From Bacteroidota bacterium (GTDB lineage: Bacteria > Bacteroidota > Bacteroidia > Bacteroidales > JAAUTT01): DNA of 64,000 bases. Of this stretch, positions 1 to 7,746 are shown piece after piece. The notes under the pieces were generated by a model that did no database searches, was not told the DNA's origin, and worked only from the letters and a program-made list of their open reading frames with translations. Both the position numbers and the translations under genes were made by a program. Within the stretch, counting starts at the first letter, position 1. Each line of letters begins with the position of its first letter. The stretch spans positions 481,927 to 545,926 of the forward strand of contig JAUZOO010000003.1 of the NCBI GenBank assembly GCA_030706405.1, given 5' to 3'.

Positions 1-41
1 TATCATAGCGCGTAATTGTTTCTTTAAAAGCTCTCTAAATC

Positions 42-470
42 TTATAATAGCGTTTTTGATTTCAAAGTGTATCTTTTGGCCAGTGATTGAATGGTTTCTG
101 TAGATACCAGTTTATTAATTGCTTCACGTATCGGGGCATACTGTTCGTGCAGCGGACATGGGTTTTCGCAATCACACTGTTTGAGCCCGAAGCCACAACC
201 TGTCAATGTTTTATTGCCTTCAGTCTGCATAATGAGTTCCTCTAGCGGAATATCTTTTTTCCCCTCTTCGAAGTAAAAGCCTCCGCCTTTCCCTTTAAGC
301 GATGATACCAAGCCTAGTTTCACCATTCGTTGAAGAATTTTGGCTGTATAGAATTGTGGGGCTTCGATTTCCTTTGCTATTTCTACAATGCCGGGTCTTC
401 GTCCGTTTGTGTTTTGTAATTGAATGTAAACCAGCCCTCTTAGGGCGTATTCGGTTTCTTTATTAAACAT
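42..470 (-). CDS. Rrf2-family transcriptional regulator (NsrR/IscR-like)
   Basis: The 142-residue protein has the Rrf2 layout: an N-terminal winged helix-turn-helix (about residues 1-80, opening MFNKETEYALRGLVYI) and a cysteine cluster GCGFGLKQCDCENPCPLH (about 91-108) of the kind that binds an Fe-S cluster in NsrR, IscR and RsrR. Family members sense nitric oxide or cluster status. The gene diverges from an iron-centre repair gene, which is the classic NO-stress pairing. A perfect 14-bp inverted repeat lies between the two promoters (553-588) and is the likely operator for both. The family call is firm; the signal sensed is inferred. Confidence 0.9.
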   Translation of the reverse strand: MFNKETEYALRGLVYIQLQNTNGRRPGIVEIAKEIEAPQFYTAKILQRMVKLGLVSSLKGKGGGFYFEEGKKDIPLEELIMQTEGNKTLTGCGFGLKQCDCENPCPLHEQYAPIREAINKLVSTETIQSLAKRYTLKSKTLL

Positions 471-533
471 TCTGTTTTATGATTTTATTGATACGATGTA
501 AAGAAATGAATCTTTAGTCTGATTTTGTTTCTG

Positions 534-541
534 CAAAGTTA
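534..541 (-). promoter_or_regulatory. -7 box of the Rrf2 gene
   Basis: Read on the minus strand this is TAACTTTG, matching the Bacteroidota -7 consensus TAnnTTTG. It lies about 65 bp before the Rrf2 start codon and just beyond the inverted repeat at 553-588, so a repressor bound there could block it. Confidence 0.5.
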
Positions 542-552
542 TAAAAAATAAC

Positions 553-588
553 ATTTTACTAAAAGACCTTTTTATCTTTTAGTAAAAT
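553..588. promoter_or_regulatory. perfect inverted repeat, probable Rrf2 operator
   Basis: Arms of 14 bp, ATTTTACTAAAAGA and its exact reverse complement, are separated by 8 bp. The site sits between the divergent Rrf2 and RIC genes and abuts a -7 box on each side (534-541 on minus, 593-600 on plus). Placement and symmetry fit a dimeric repressor controlling both directions. Binding by the adjacent Rrf2 protein is inferred. Confidence 0.7.
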
Positions 589-592
589 ATTG

Positions 593-600
593 TACATTTG
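593..600 (+). promoter_or_regulatory. -7 box of the RIC gene
   Basis: TACATTTG matches the Bacteroidota TAnnTTTG consensus, starts 5 bp after the operator arm and lies 26 bp before the ATG of the RIC gene. Confidence 0.55.
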
Positions 601-626
601 CATCAGAAATTCCTAATACGAATAAT

Positions 627-1316
627 ATGAAAAATTATAAAGACTTGTCACTAGGAGAAATAGTTGCAAACGATTTCAGAACTGCTTTGGTGTTTAAAAA
701 TGTAGGCATAGACTTTTGTTGTGGAGGTAAAAAATCGTTGCAAGAAGCATGCGATGAAAAAGGATTGAAAATAGATGAAATTGCCAATGAGCTGCTCGAA
801 CTTCAAGTACAGCCTGCAAATTCTTCCCAAAATTTCAATTCATGGGATTTAGGATTTTTGGCCGATTATATTGTTAATACACATCATAAGTATGTGTTGA
901 AAAATTTACCGGAGTTGGTTTTCTATACGCAAAAAATAGCTTCGGTTCATGGCGGGCATCATCCCGAACTTTTGGAAGTAGCAGATTTGTTTTCGAAAAT
1001 TAACGAAGAATTGCGCCAACATCTTCAAAAAGAAGAAGAAATACTTTTTCCGGCAATTAAATTGGCGTTAATAACACCTTCGCTGGAAACAACGAAAACG
1101 ATCGCATCCGAAATAGAACGGATGAGTACAGAGCATGAGTTTGCCGGAGGTGCAATGGATAAAATTAATGAGTTGACACATGGTTATACTATTCCAGAAG
1201 ATGCCTGCAATACCTATACTGTATCTCTGAAGCTATTGCAACAATTTGAAGATGACTTGCATGTACATGTTCATCTCGAAAATAATATTTTGTATCCCAA
1301 GGCTATGAATCTTTAA
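627..1316 (+). CDS. iron-sulfur cluster repair di-iron protein (RIC/ScdA/YtfE)
   Basis: RIC proteins restore Fe-S clusters damaged by nitric oxide or peroxide, acting in the cytoplasm. The 229 residues show the N-terminal ScdA_N/DUF542 domain (about 5-55) with its signature GIDFCCGG, then a hemerythrin-like four-helix bundle (about 75-225). Iron-ligand motifs visible are HHKYV, HGGHHPELL, HLQKEEEILFP, EHEFAGG and HVHLENNILYP. The length is normal for the family. It diverges from the Rrf2 regulator and is followed at once by a second hemerythrin gene, so the two probably form an operon. Confidence 0.93.
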   Translation: MKNYKDLSLGEIVANDFRTALVFKNVGIDFCCGGKKSLQEACDEKGLKIDEIANELLELQVQPANSSQNFNSWDLGFLADYIVNTHHKYVLKNLPELVFYTQKIASVHGGHHPELLEVADLFSKINEELRQHLQKEEEILFPAIKLALITPSLETTKTIASEIERMSTEHEFAGGAMDKINELTHGYTIPEDACNTYTVSLKLLQQFEDDLHVHVHLENNILYPKAMNL

Positions 1317-1331
1317 TTGAAATATGAAATT

Positions 1332-1871
1332 ATGAGCACAGCAACCGCAAATTTAGAAAACGACCACATTCATATTCTTCGTTTAATTGATGTAATGGAT
1401 TGCATCTCTCATGAATCTGAAGCAAACGTTGAACATTTGGAGGCTATTGTTAACATTATTCGCAATTTTGCCGATGGACTTCATCATGCCAAAGAAGAAA
1501 ATTTACTTTTCCCGAAAATGGTTGAAAAAGGTTTTTCGTTTGAGCAGGGACCTATAGCCGTGATGATGCACGACCATGTGCTGGGCAGAAACTTTGTAAA
1601 AGGAATGTCCGATAATATTGCGTTATATAAGGCCGGTAATAAGGCTTCGTTAACGGAAGTGTTTCGAAATTTCAACGGATATGGTGAATTGTTAAAGGCT
1701 CACATTGCAAAAGAAAACAATGTTTTATTCCGTATGGCCGATAAAGTGCTTTCGGGTGACGAACAGCAGGTTCTATTAAATCAGTTTCACGAAGAAGAAA
1801 AGAAACCGGCGTGCGCGGAAAATAATTGTATTATCCAGATTGACAATCTTGTTAAATTGTATAATCTCTAA
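1332..1871 (+). CDS. hemerythrin domain protein
   Basis: A 179-residue single-domain hemerythrin with the expected iron ligands: ENDHIHIL, HHAKEENLLFP, MMHDHVLGR and HIAKENNVLF. Such proteins bind O2 or NO at a di-iron site or act as iron-centre repair factors. The frame is open from a TTG at 1317, directly after the stop of the upstream RIC gene. The ATG at 1332 is the better start because MSTATANLENDH begins at the domain edge. The C-terminus carries two cysteines (PACAENNC) beyond the bundle. It is co-oriented with RIC 15 bp upstream, so NO-responsive co-expression is likely. Confidence 0.85.
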   Translation: MSTATANLENDHIHILRLIDVMDCISHESEANVEHLEAIVNIIRNFADGLHHAKEENLLFPKMVEKGFSFEQGPIAVMMHDHVLGRNFVKGMSDNIALYKAGNKASLTEVFRNFNGYGELLKAHIAKENNVLFRMADKVLSGDEQQVLLNQFHEEEKKPACAENNCIIQIDNLVKLYNL

Positions 1872-1937
1872 GAAGGTTTAGCCAGATAAAATTTCGAGGG
1901 CCATTTTTAATGATTGGACTGTTTTATTATGGGAGGT

Positions 1938-1982
1938 AAAAAGCAAAAGGGCTTTCAGAAATGAAAGCCCTTTTGCTTTTTT
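1938..1982 (+). terminator. terminator after the RIC operon
   Basis: A long near-perfect stem (AAAAGCAAAAGGGCTTTCA and its complement) around a GAAA loop, ending in a T-run. It can act in both directions, since tRNA-Pro is transcribed toward it from the other side. Confidence 0.85.
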
Positions 1983-1985
1983 AAG

Positions 1986-2059
1986 TCGGGGTGAGAAGAC
2001 TCGAACTTCCGACCCCTTGCACCCCATGCAAGTGCGCTAGCCAACTGCGCTACACCCCG
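1986..2059 (-). tRNA. tRNA-Pro(GGG)
   Basis: The reverse complement folds as a cloverleaf. It has acceptor CGGGGTG/CACCCCG with discriminator A, a GCGC/GCGC D-stem, an anticodon stem CTTGC/GCAAG around loop ATGGGGT (anticodon GGG), and T-arm GGAAG-TTCGAGT-CTTCT. No CCA is encoded. Same anticodon-loop pattern as E. coli proline tRNA(GGG). Confidence 0.95.
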
Positions 2060-2232
2060 ATACTTATCTGCTTTGGCTTGGCTTTGCCATTTTCAAAGCG
2101 AGTGCAAAATTAATCATCTTCCTTTAAGTTGCAACATTTTTACCAATTTTAATTTGTAATTAATCAGCCATTGAATTGAACTTTTATTTTAGGTTGATAG
2201 TTACTACTTTTAAAAAATAAAAAAGATAGAAT

Positions 2233-3225
2233 ATGGACTTCTTTAAACCGATGGATAATTTAAACGAAAGCTCTGACAAAAAAAGTGTTAGTAATACACA
2301 AGAACATGTAAAATGTTTAATCTTAGGTTCCGGCCCCGCAGGCTATACTGCTGCTATTTATGCAGCCCGGGCCAATTTGGCACCTGTTTTATACGAGGGC
2401 TTACAACCTGGTGGTCAGTTAACAACTACTACTGAAGTCGAAAATTTTCCCGGATATCCACAAGGCGTTACAGGGCCGGTGATGATGGAAGATCTTAAAA
2501 GTCAATCTACCCGTTTTGGTGCTGATATTCGTTTTGGCTATGCTACGAAAGTTGATTTTTCTGCCACTCCATATAAGGTACTTATCGATGACGAAAAGTG
2601 GATTAGTGCCGACGCGATAATAATTGCTACAGGCGCCACTGCTAATTATCTTGGTCTGCCTTCCGAAGAAAAATATAAAGGCTTTGGCGTTTCGGCCTGT
2701 GCTACTTGCGATGGCTTTTTCTATCGTAAAAAAGTAGTGGCAGTAGTTGGTGGAGGAGATACTGCTTGTGAGGAAGCCTCGTATTTGGCCGGGTTATGTT
2801 CCAAGGTGTATCTGATTGTGCGTAAAAACTATTTACGAGCGTCTAAAGCTATGCAACACCGGGTGGCAAATACTTCCAATATTGAAATATTGTTTGAGCA
2901 TGTGACCAAAGAAGTTACCGGCGACCAGGTTGTTACTGGCGCAACATTGGTTAATAGCAAAGGCGAAGAAGTAAAAATTAATATTGATGGTTTCTTTGTG
3001 GCTATTGGACATACACCTAATTCCGATATTTTTAAGCCATATATTAATACGGACGATACAGGGTACATTCAAACAGTTCCGGGCACAACCAAAACGAATC
3101 TTCCGGGGGTATTTGCCTGTGGCGACGTTCAGGATAAAAACTACCGACAGGCTATTACCGCTGCCGGAACGGGTTGTATGGCAGCTCTCGATACGGAACG
3201 CTATCTTGCCGAATCCCATCGTTAA
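2233..3225 (+). CDS. trxB: thioredoxin-disulfide reductase
   Basis: A flavoenzyme that reduces thioredoxin with NADPH in the cytoplasm. The FAD-binding GSGPAGYTAAIYAARA lies near residues 34-49, the redox-active CATC near 155-158, and the NADPH-binding GGGDTACEEA follows. FACGDVQDKNYRQAITAAGTG near the C-terminus binds FAD. The 330 residues include about 25 extra N-terminal residues compared with typical TrxB. The ATG at 2233 is kept because the region stays open, but a later start is possible. It stands alone between tRNA-Pro and a strong terminator. Confidence 0.95.
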   Translation: MDFFKPMDNLNESSDKKSVSNTQEHVKCLILGSGPAGYTAAIYAARANLAPVLYEGLQPGGQLTTTTEVENFPGYPQGVTGPVMMEDLKSQSTRFGADIRFGYATKVDFSATPYKVLIDDEKWISADAIIIATGATANYLGLPSEEKYKGFGVSACATCDGFFYRKKVVAVVGGGDTACEEASYLAGLCSKVYLIVRKNYLRASKAMQHRVANTSNIEILFEHVTKEVTGDQVVTGATLVNSKGEEVKINIDGFFVAIGHTPNSDIFKPYINTDDTGYIQTVPGTTKTNLPGVFACGDVQDKNYRQAITAAGTGCMAALDTERYLAESHR

Positions 3226-3272
3226 TTTGATGTAAATAACTATTCCACACAACATTATTTAGCGTGAAATAT

Positions 3273-3316
3273 AACAAAAAGGCTATCTCTGAGAATTCAG
3301 AGATAGCCTTTTTGTT
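3273..3316. terminator. bidirectional terminator between trxB and the methyltransferase gene
   Basis: A 20-bp stem (AACAAAAAGGCTATCTCTGA and its complement) around GAAT, with A-rich and T-rich flanks. It lies between convergent genes and could serve both. Confidence 0.9.
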
Positions 3317-3352
3317 AATAGTTATTTAAAAATAATAACCGGATCGTTTCGG

Positions 3353-4345
3353 TTATTTTATAGCACCAAAAAAAGCTTCAATATTTTCGACGGGAACGCC
3401 CGGAGGGGTGTCGCACCCTGAGGAAATGACAAAGTTTCGGAAGTCTTTTGTTTTTTCGAGCAAGTCGGAAGTCGCCTGCAATACCGATTGAGATGTGCCC
3501 ATTTTAAATACGCCAACAGGGTCGAGGTTACCTAATACCAAGATATTAGCAGGTACTTCGTTTAGTACCTGCGTTATGTCAATTTTATTTCCGAAATGAA
3601 GCCCAGCTGCACTGGTATTTACCATGGCCTGTGTTACATGTCCGGTATTGCCACAGTTGTGTAGGATAACCATAAAGGTTTCGTCCTGATTTTCGTCTAC
3701 TATCTTTTTGACATAATCAGACGAAAATTGTTGACACATATCTTCGGACAGCATTCCGGCTGCAGGCTCGGCAATTAAAACGCCACCAACGCCAGCCTTT
3801 TTAAATGCTTTTACATAAAGATTGATGAATTCAGTACATTTTTGCAAAAGCAGTTCTATGGTTTCGGGCTCGATGTAAGCGGCGGTCATAATTTCGGTCA
3901 TATCGAAAAGACGCCCGGCCAACGAAAAGGGCCCAATGCATCCTGCAAAAACCGGAACATTTGTAATATTTTGGGCGGCTAATGTTGCCGCTTTAAGATA
4001 TTCGGAAACCCGTCCGGCTTCTAATGTTGGAACATTCAGATTTTGAACACTTTCAAAGTCTGAAACGATTCTATCCGAAACGGTTGGAACTTCATGTGGT
4101 GCAAAATTGATAGGACTTCCAAAAGCTTCAGCTTCAACGGTTAGATCCATAATCATGGTTGCCGCTATCATCGGATAATGTTGTTGCAGGGCTTTTATGG
4201 CTTCGAAGTGCGTTTCCCCGTTAGTTACAGCTTCTTGAACATTTTTCCCGATTAAATCGATTCCGGGGTGGGTCATTATGGGGAGGGCGGGACGTTTATC
4301 CGAAGTTAAGACAGACTCCGCCCATTTGTGCATATTTATTGACAT
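3353..4345 (-). CDS. URO-D family corrinoid methyltransferase (MtaA/MtbA-like)
   Basis: This protein resembles the zinc-dependent methyl-corrinoid methyltransferases (MtaA, MtbA, CmuA) rather than haem-pathway HemE. It carries the zinc signature HNC (near residues 229-231) and a late Cys in SSGCDTPPGVPVENIEAFF, as in MtaA. It lies directly downstream of a cognate corrinoid-protein gene on the same strand. The frame extends to an ATG at 4384, but that stretch overlaps a hairpin, so the ATG at 4345 (MSINMHKW) is preferred. It probably moves a methyl group between the corrinoid and a thiol or folate acceptor. The substrate is unknown. Confidence 0.8.
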   Translation of the reverse strand: MSINMHKWAESVLTSDKRPALPIMTHPGIDLIGKNVQEAVTNGETHFEAIKALQQHYPMIAATMIMDLTVEAEAFGSPINFAPHEVPTVSDRIVSDFESVQNLNVPTLEAGRVSEYLKAATLAAQNITNVPVFAGCIGPFSLAGRLFDMTEIMTAAYIEPETIELLLQKCTEFINLYVKAFKKAGVGGVLIAEPAAGMLSEDMCQQFSSDYVKKIVDENQDETFMVILHNCGNTGHVTQAMVNTSAAGLHFGNKIDITQVLNEVPANILVLGNLDPVGVFKMGTSQSVLQATSDLLEKTKDFRNFVISSGCDTPPGVPVENIEAFFGAIK

Positions 4346-4380
4346 AATGTTGTTTTTGAGTAGTTTAGAATTGGATATGG

Positions 4381-4421
4381 GCATTAGGAGTTGGGAGTTT
4401 TCTTCCGATAACTCCTAATGC
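4381..4421. other. intercistronic hairpin
   Basis: Perfect 12-bp arms (GCATTAGGAGTT and its complement) with a 17-nt loop between the corrinoid-protein and URO-D genes. There is no clear T-run, so it may tune mRNA decay or partial termination and set unequal expression of the two genes. Confidence 0.5.
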
Positions 4422-4426
4422 TTAAA

Positions 4427-5092
4427 TTATGCTGCACGGCTATTTAAAAATTCGACGGCGTCCTGAGGCGTTTGTGAGTAATGGGTTGCGCCAATCTTAT
4501 TTGCAAAATCGGACGAGAGCGGAGCTCCTCCCACGAGTATTGCTTTTTCAGGATATTTGGCATGAATTTCAAGAACTGTTTTTTCCATATTAGCCATGGT
4601 GGTGGTAAGAAGAGCCGAAAGACCTAAAACACAATCGGGATATTTTTCGATGGCTTCGATAAACTTTTCGGTTTTTACATCTACTCCAAGGTCAACAACT
4701 TCCCAACCAGCACCTTCTACGGTCATGGATACCAGGTTTTTGCCAATGTCGTGCAAGTCGCCGGCAACAGTGCCAATTACAAACACGCCTTTACGTTTTA
4801 CCTGGCCTGACGAGAAAAATGGTTTGAGATGAGTCATTGCTGCACTCATGGCTTTAGCCGACATCAGCATCTCTGGCACAAATGCTTTACCTGCGCTAAA
4901 TTTTTCACCAATTTTTGCCATTCCAGCAACCAGCGCATTTAAAACATCTTCAGCAGAAATACCGCTATCCAGCGCTTCTCTGGTGAGCTCATCGGCACCT
5001 GTCTGACCTTTCAAAGCCGGGGGGAAAGGACTGGCAAGATTGATTTTACCACGTTCAACACATTCTTCCAGTTTTACCAATACTTCGTTCAT
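4427..5092 (-). CDS. corrinoid-binding methyl carrier protein (MtaC/MtbC-like)
   Basis: 221 residues with the two-part layout of methyltransferase corrinoid proteins. A helical B12-binding cap fills about residues 1-90. A cobalamin-binding Rossmann domain (about 95-215) holds the signature DLHDIGKNL, whose His (near 115) ligates cobalt from below, plus SALLTTTM and VGGAPLS for the nucleotide tail. It shuttles a methyl group between a substrate-specific methyltransferase and a second one. It is the first gene of a two-gene operon with the URO-D protein and is preceded by operator copy A (5163-5225). No reductive activase is visible in the window. Confidence 0.88.
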   Translation of the reverse strand: MNEVLVKLEECVERGKINLASPFPPALKGQTGADELTREALDSGISAEDVLNALVAGMAKIGEKFSAGKAFVPEMLMSAKAMSAAMTHLKPFFSSGQVKRKGVFVIGTVAGDLHDIGKNLVSMTVEGAGWEVVDLGVDVKTEKFIEAIEKYPDCVLGLSALLTTTMANMEKTVLEIHAKYPEKAILVGGAPLSSDFANKIGATHYSQTPQDAVEFLNSRAA

Positions 5093-5162
5093 AGGTGTAA
5101 AATTTTATTGTAGTTAAAAACCGTTCTTTTTATATTATTTGTTCTTTAAAAATTTCGATAAA

Positions 5163-5225
5163 AAAATGATTTTCAGTAGTTCTATTTTTGTATAAATTTG
5201 ATTTAGTATTGTACAATTTCGATAT
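5163..5225 (-). promoter_or_regulatory. AraC-type operator copy A, upstream of the corrinoid operon
   Basis: This 63-bp block matches 7662-7724 at 57 of 63 positions. On the minus strand the core reads TGTACAA, then ATCAAATT, then ATACAAAAA; the TACAA half-sites are 21 bp apart. It ends about 70 bp before the corrinoid-protein start. Direct half-sites two helical turns apart are typical of AraC-family targets, and an AraC gene lies 2.5 kb away. Confidence 0.75.
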
Positions 5226-5270
5226 ATATAATATTAATCTTGTCGGGCCCTGAACCTGATTAACCCTCGG

Positions 5271-7607
5271 TTATTGCATCTCGACAATATCTGTTCTGCG
5301 GGATTCGGGAGTGACTTTCAGGTTAGTGATTTTCCCATTAATCAGGGAGCCCTCGACTGTAGTGTTATAAGGTGCGTGTAATTTAAAGGTCACATCCCAT
5401 TTTTTGGGCCATGCGGGGAAAAGAAAAATTTTCCGGCCGTCGGTTTGCATGAGCATTTCCTGAAGACCAATCATTCCGCTTCCTCCCCAGTTATGATCAG
5501 GAACCCAATCGCGCCCCGGGCCCCAGAATGTAGGGAAACGGCGAGGCGAATCCTGTAATTTCTTAATGGCAATGTCGGCTGCTTCGTCGGTAAGGCCGAG
5601 CCGGGCGCAGAAAATACCGTCCTGATTCCAGCTTACATAATCGCGACTCTTTATAATTTGAGGATCGTATTTCCAGGTGTTTATAGCAACGTCCAGATCT
5701 GGCTTTCCGATCCCATAAATTCCGTAAGGGAAAACCGGGTATAACTGCGGCTTTTCATCGTTATTGATTCGCTCCCAGGTCTTTGCCGGAGCAATCATTT
5801 TGTGTCCATCTATCTCGCGAAAACTAAGTGGGGGAATCCGTTGTAAAAGAGCTTTCCATTGCTCGCGTTTTTCGGCTGAGGCATATGTATCGGGCAGTTC
5901 GAGCATTCGTATTAAAACCGTTTTTAGTCCGGAAATAGTGGGCACTGCGTTGGTGGCCATTTTATATGTTTCGCAGGCCGTTCCCGGATATAAAACCAAG
6001 TGACCGTTTTCGTCGAGTGCTTTTGGATCCCGCATTTTAGCAAGGTATTGGTAATGTTCATCAAAAAATACTACGGAGCTTTCGATCAGGGGCATGTATT
6101 TGCTGATGTCTTCGCCGGTAAATTGTTGAAGGTCGAGAATCATCAGGCAAAATTCCAAAACAGTGTCATAATAATAGTCAATCCAGGCGTTGTATTGTTC
6201 TCCCTTATCGAACGTTGCCGGACGTTTCCATCCATATTCGAACGCAACGGGCAGTCCAAAGCTTTCTATCTGTTCGCAAAACGAAGCTCCTTTATGTCCC
6301 CAGTATGCCTTGGTTCGTAGTTCTACATTTTTTAAGGCACGCAGGTAGAAATTAAATTGTGAAGGCATCATCTCAAAATCGCCGCTTTTTAACATCGGCC
6401 AATACACTAATCGTTGGTTTTGAGCCGTAGCGCTGCCTCCTCCCCAACAACGAAAATCGGGAGAGAATGGATAATTGGCACGAGTTAAAGAGGGGTCGAA
6501 CGTGAAAAGTCCCCCGTTAAACTTTGTAGGGAAATTGCCAAAGGCATTGCATCCTAATTGGTAGCGGAATAATTGGTAGTTGCGTCCAACCTGCCATTCG
6601 GGCGATTTAGGCTCGGCTTTATCGGGGTTGATGAATATGTAGCTTCGGTCCCAAAAAGCTTGCCACCATTCTTTGGTTTTGATCCATGCGGTTTTTTGCG
6701 ATAATCTGGAATCAGAAATTAATTTGTTTAGTCCGGTAAGCCAGTTTTCATAAGTGGTTGGCTGGGCCTGATGAACAACAATTTGTAAGGATTGCTTTCG
6801 AACAGGTGTAGCAGATTTCAATTGCCAGGCGGTGTAGTCGGTGTCGAGATATTTTCCAGTAACGGTTCCTTCGGGCACCATGTTTTGCCCGAACATCATT
6901 CCTCCAAAAATCATTCCGGCCAGCGGGTTCCAAAGTTGAGCCTTAATGCTGTCCAGTCCCTGTTGTTTTACGGTTAAATCGAATACGGTTTCGTTTTGGT
7001 TGCGGTGAAAAAATAAGACATTATTATTATTGAACGAAATTTCGTCCTTATGCACTATGGCATTAACCGGTGCTCCGCTATATGCCCTGAATGCATGGGT
7101 TTCGACTTTGTTGGTTACTTCGCGGTCGGCTACCCGCCAGCTTTCGTAAGCCGCTTTAACGCTGACCGGCTCGTTGCTGTCGATGTTAACATTAACTACC
7201 GGGCGAAACACGTCCACCCAAACGTTGATGATTACTTTATGTTTGCTTTTAACGCCCGAAATTTCGATGTATCCTTCCTTGAGTTTAAGTTCCTGCTTGA
7301 ACGAAGAGCCTGCATCGAAAGGGTTTGGCAATAATTTGATACGAATCCTGCCCAATTTTGGGAACATGTTATTCTCGTCAAAAGTTCCACTGCGGGATAT
7401 GTAAAATAACAACTCTCCATTTTCGACCCAAACGTTGCACCCAATGTCTCCACCGCCTACAGGCATCGATTCGGAAACGTTTTTGCTTTGTGATGTCCAG
7501 GACACATTGTAGGACGCCAACGGTTGGCCCTGGCAAACAACTGTATTTGCGAGTACAGATAGTCCGAAAATAAATGTTCTTATGATGTTCATCGTATTTA
7601 AACTCAT
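5271..7607 (-). CDS. DUF5703 / GH95-like secreted glycoside hydrolase-like protein
   Basis: 778 residues with a signal peptide (FIFGLSVLANTVVCQGQ). The N-terminal part, about 25-300 (PVGGGDIGCNVWVENGELLFYISRSGTF), matches the DUF5703 beta-sandwich. The rest, about 330-770, reads as an alpha/alpha toroid like GH95 (FDPSLTRANYPFSPDFRCWGGG, ESFGLPVAFEYGW, WNQDGIFCARLGL, NWGGSGMIGLQEML). The role is probably hydrolysis of a plant or algal glycan in the periplasm. The start may be the ATG at 7592 (MNIIRTF). Its promoter carries operator copy B, tying it to the rhamnose/corrinoid regulon. The exact linkage attacked cannot be told. Confidence 0.75.
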   Translation of the reverse strand: MSLNTMNIIRTFIFGLSVLANTVVCQGQPLASYNVSWTSQSKNVSESMPVGGGDIGCNVWVENGELLFYISRSGTFDENNMFPKLGRIRIKLLPNPFDAGSSFKQELKLKEGYIEISGVKSKHKVIINVWVDVFRPVVNVNIDSNEPVSVKAAYESWRVADREVTNKVETHAFRAYSGAPVNAIVHKDEISFNNNNVLFFHRNQNETVFDLTVKQQGLDSIKAQLWNPLAGMIFGGMMFGQNMVPEGTVTGKYLDTDYTAWQLKSATPVRKQSLQIVVHQAQPTTYENWLTGLNKLISDSRLSQKTAWIKTKEWWQAFWDRSYIFINPDKAEPKSPEWQVGRNYQLFRYQLGCNAFGNFPTKFNGGLFTFDPSLTRANYPFSPDFRCWGGGSATAQNQRLVYWPMLKSGDFEMMPSQFNFYLRALKNVELRTKAYWGHKGASFCEQIESFGLPVAFEYGWKRPATFDKGEQYNAWIDYYYDTVLEFCLMILDLQQFTGEDISKYMPLIESSVVFFDEHYQYLAKMRDPKALDENGHLVLYPGTACETYKMATNAVPTISGLKTVLIRMLELPDTYASAEKREQWKALLQRIPPLSFREIDGHKMIAPAKTWERINNDEKPQLYPVFPYGIYGIGKPDLDVAINTWKYDPQIIKSRDYVSWNQDGIFCARLGLTDEAADIAIKKLQDSPRRFPTFWGPGRDWVPDHNWGGSGMIGLQEMLMQTDGRKIFLFPAWPKKWDVTFKLHAPYNTTVEGSLINGKITNLKVTPESRRTDIVEMQ

Positions 7608-7661
7608 CGTAATAAAAAAACGGGGAATAATGCCTGGGATTCTATCAAAAATCTGGCCAAG

Positions 7662-7724
7662 AAAATGATTTTCAGCATTTCTATTTTTGTATAATTTTGA
7701 TTAAGTATTGTACATTATCGATAT
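7662..7724 (-). promoter_or_regulatory. AraC-type operator copy B, upstream of the DUF5703 gene
   Basis: Second copy of the 63-bp block at 5163-5225, with six mismatches. On the minus strand it has TGTACAATACT, then AATCAAAA, then TATACAAAAATAGAA. It lies about 55 bp before the DUF5703 start in the same orientation as copy A relative to its gene. Confidence 0.75.
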
Positions 7725-7746
7725 TGAGGGGTTTTGTCGATCAAAA

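Noticed and set aside
3353..4345. Haem-pathway uroporphyrinogen decarboxylase (HemE)
   Set aside because: The zinc-binding HxC and late Cys, plus the adjoining corrinoid carrier gene, point to the methyltransferase branch; no haem genes are nearby.
5093..5270. Cobalamin riboswitch before the corrinoid operon
   Set aside because: No B12-box-like sequence or multi-stem layout is visible; the space is filled by the AraC-type operator block.
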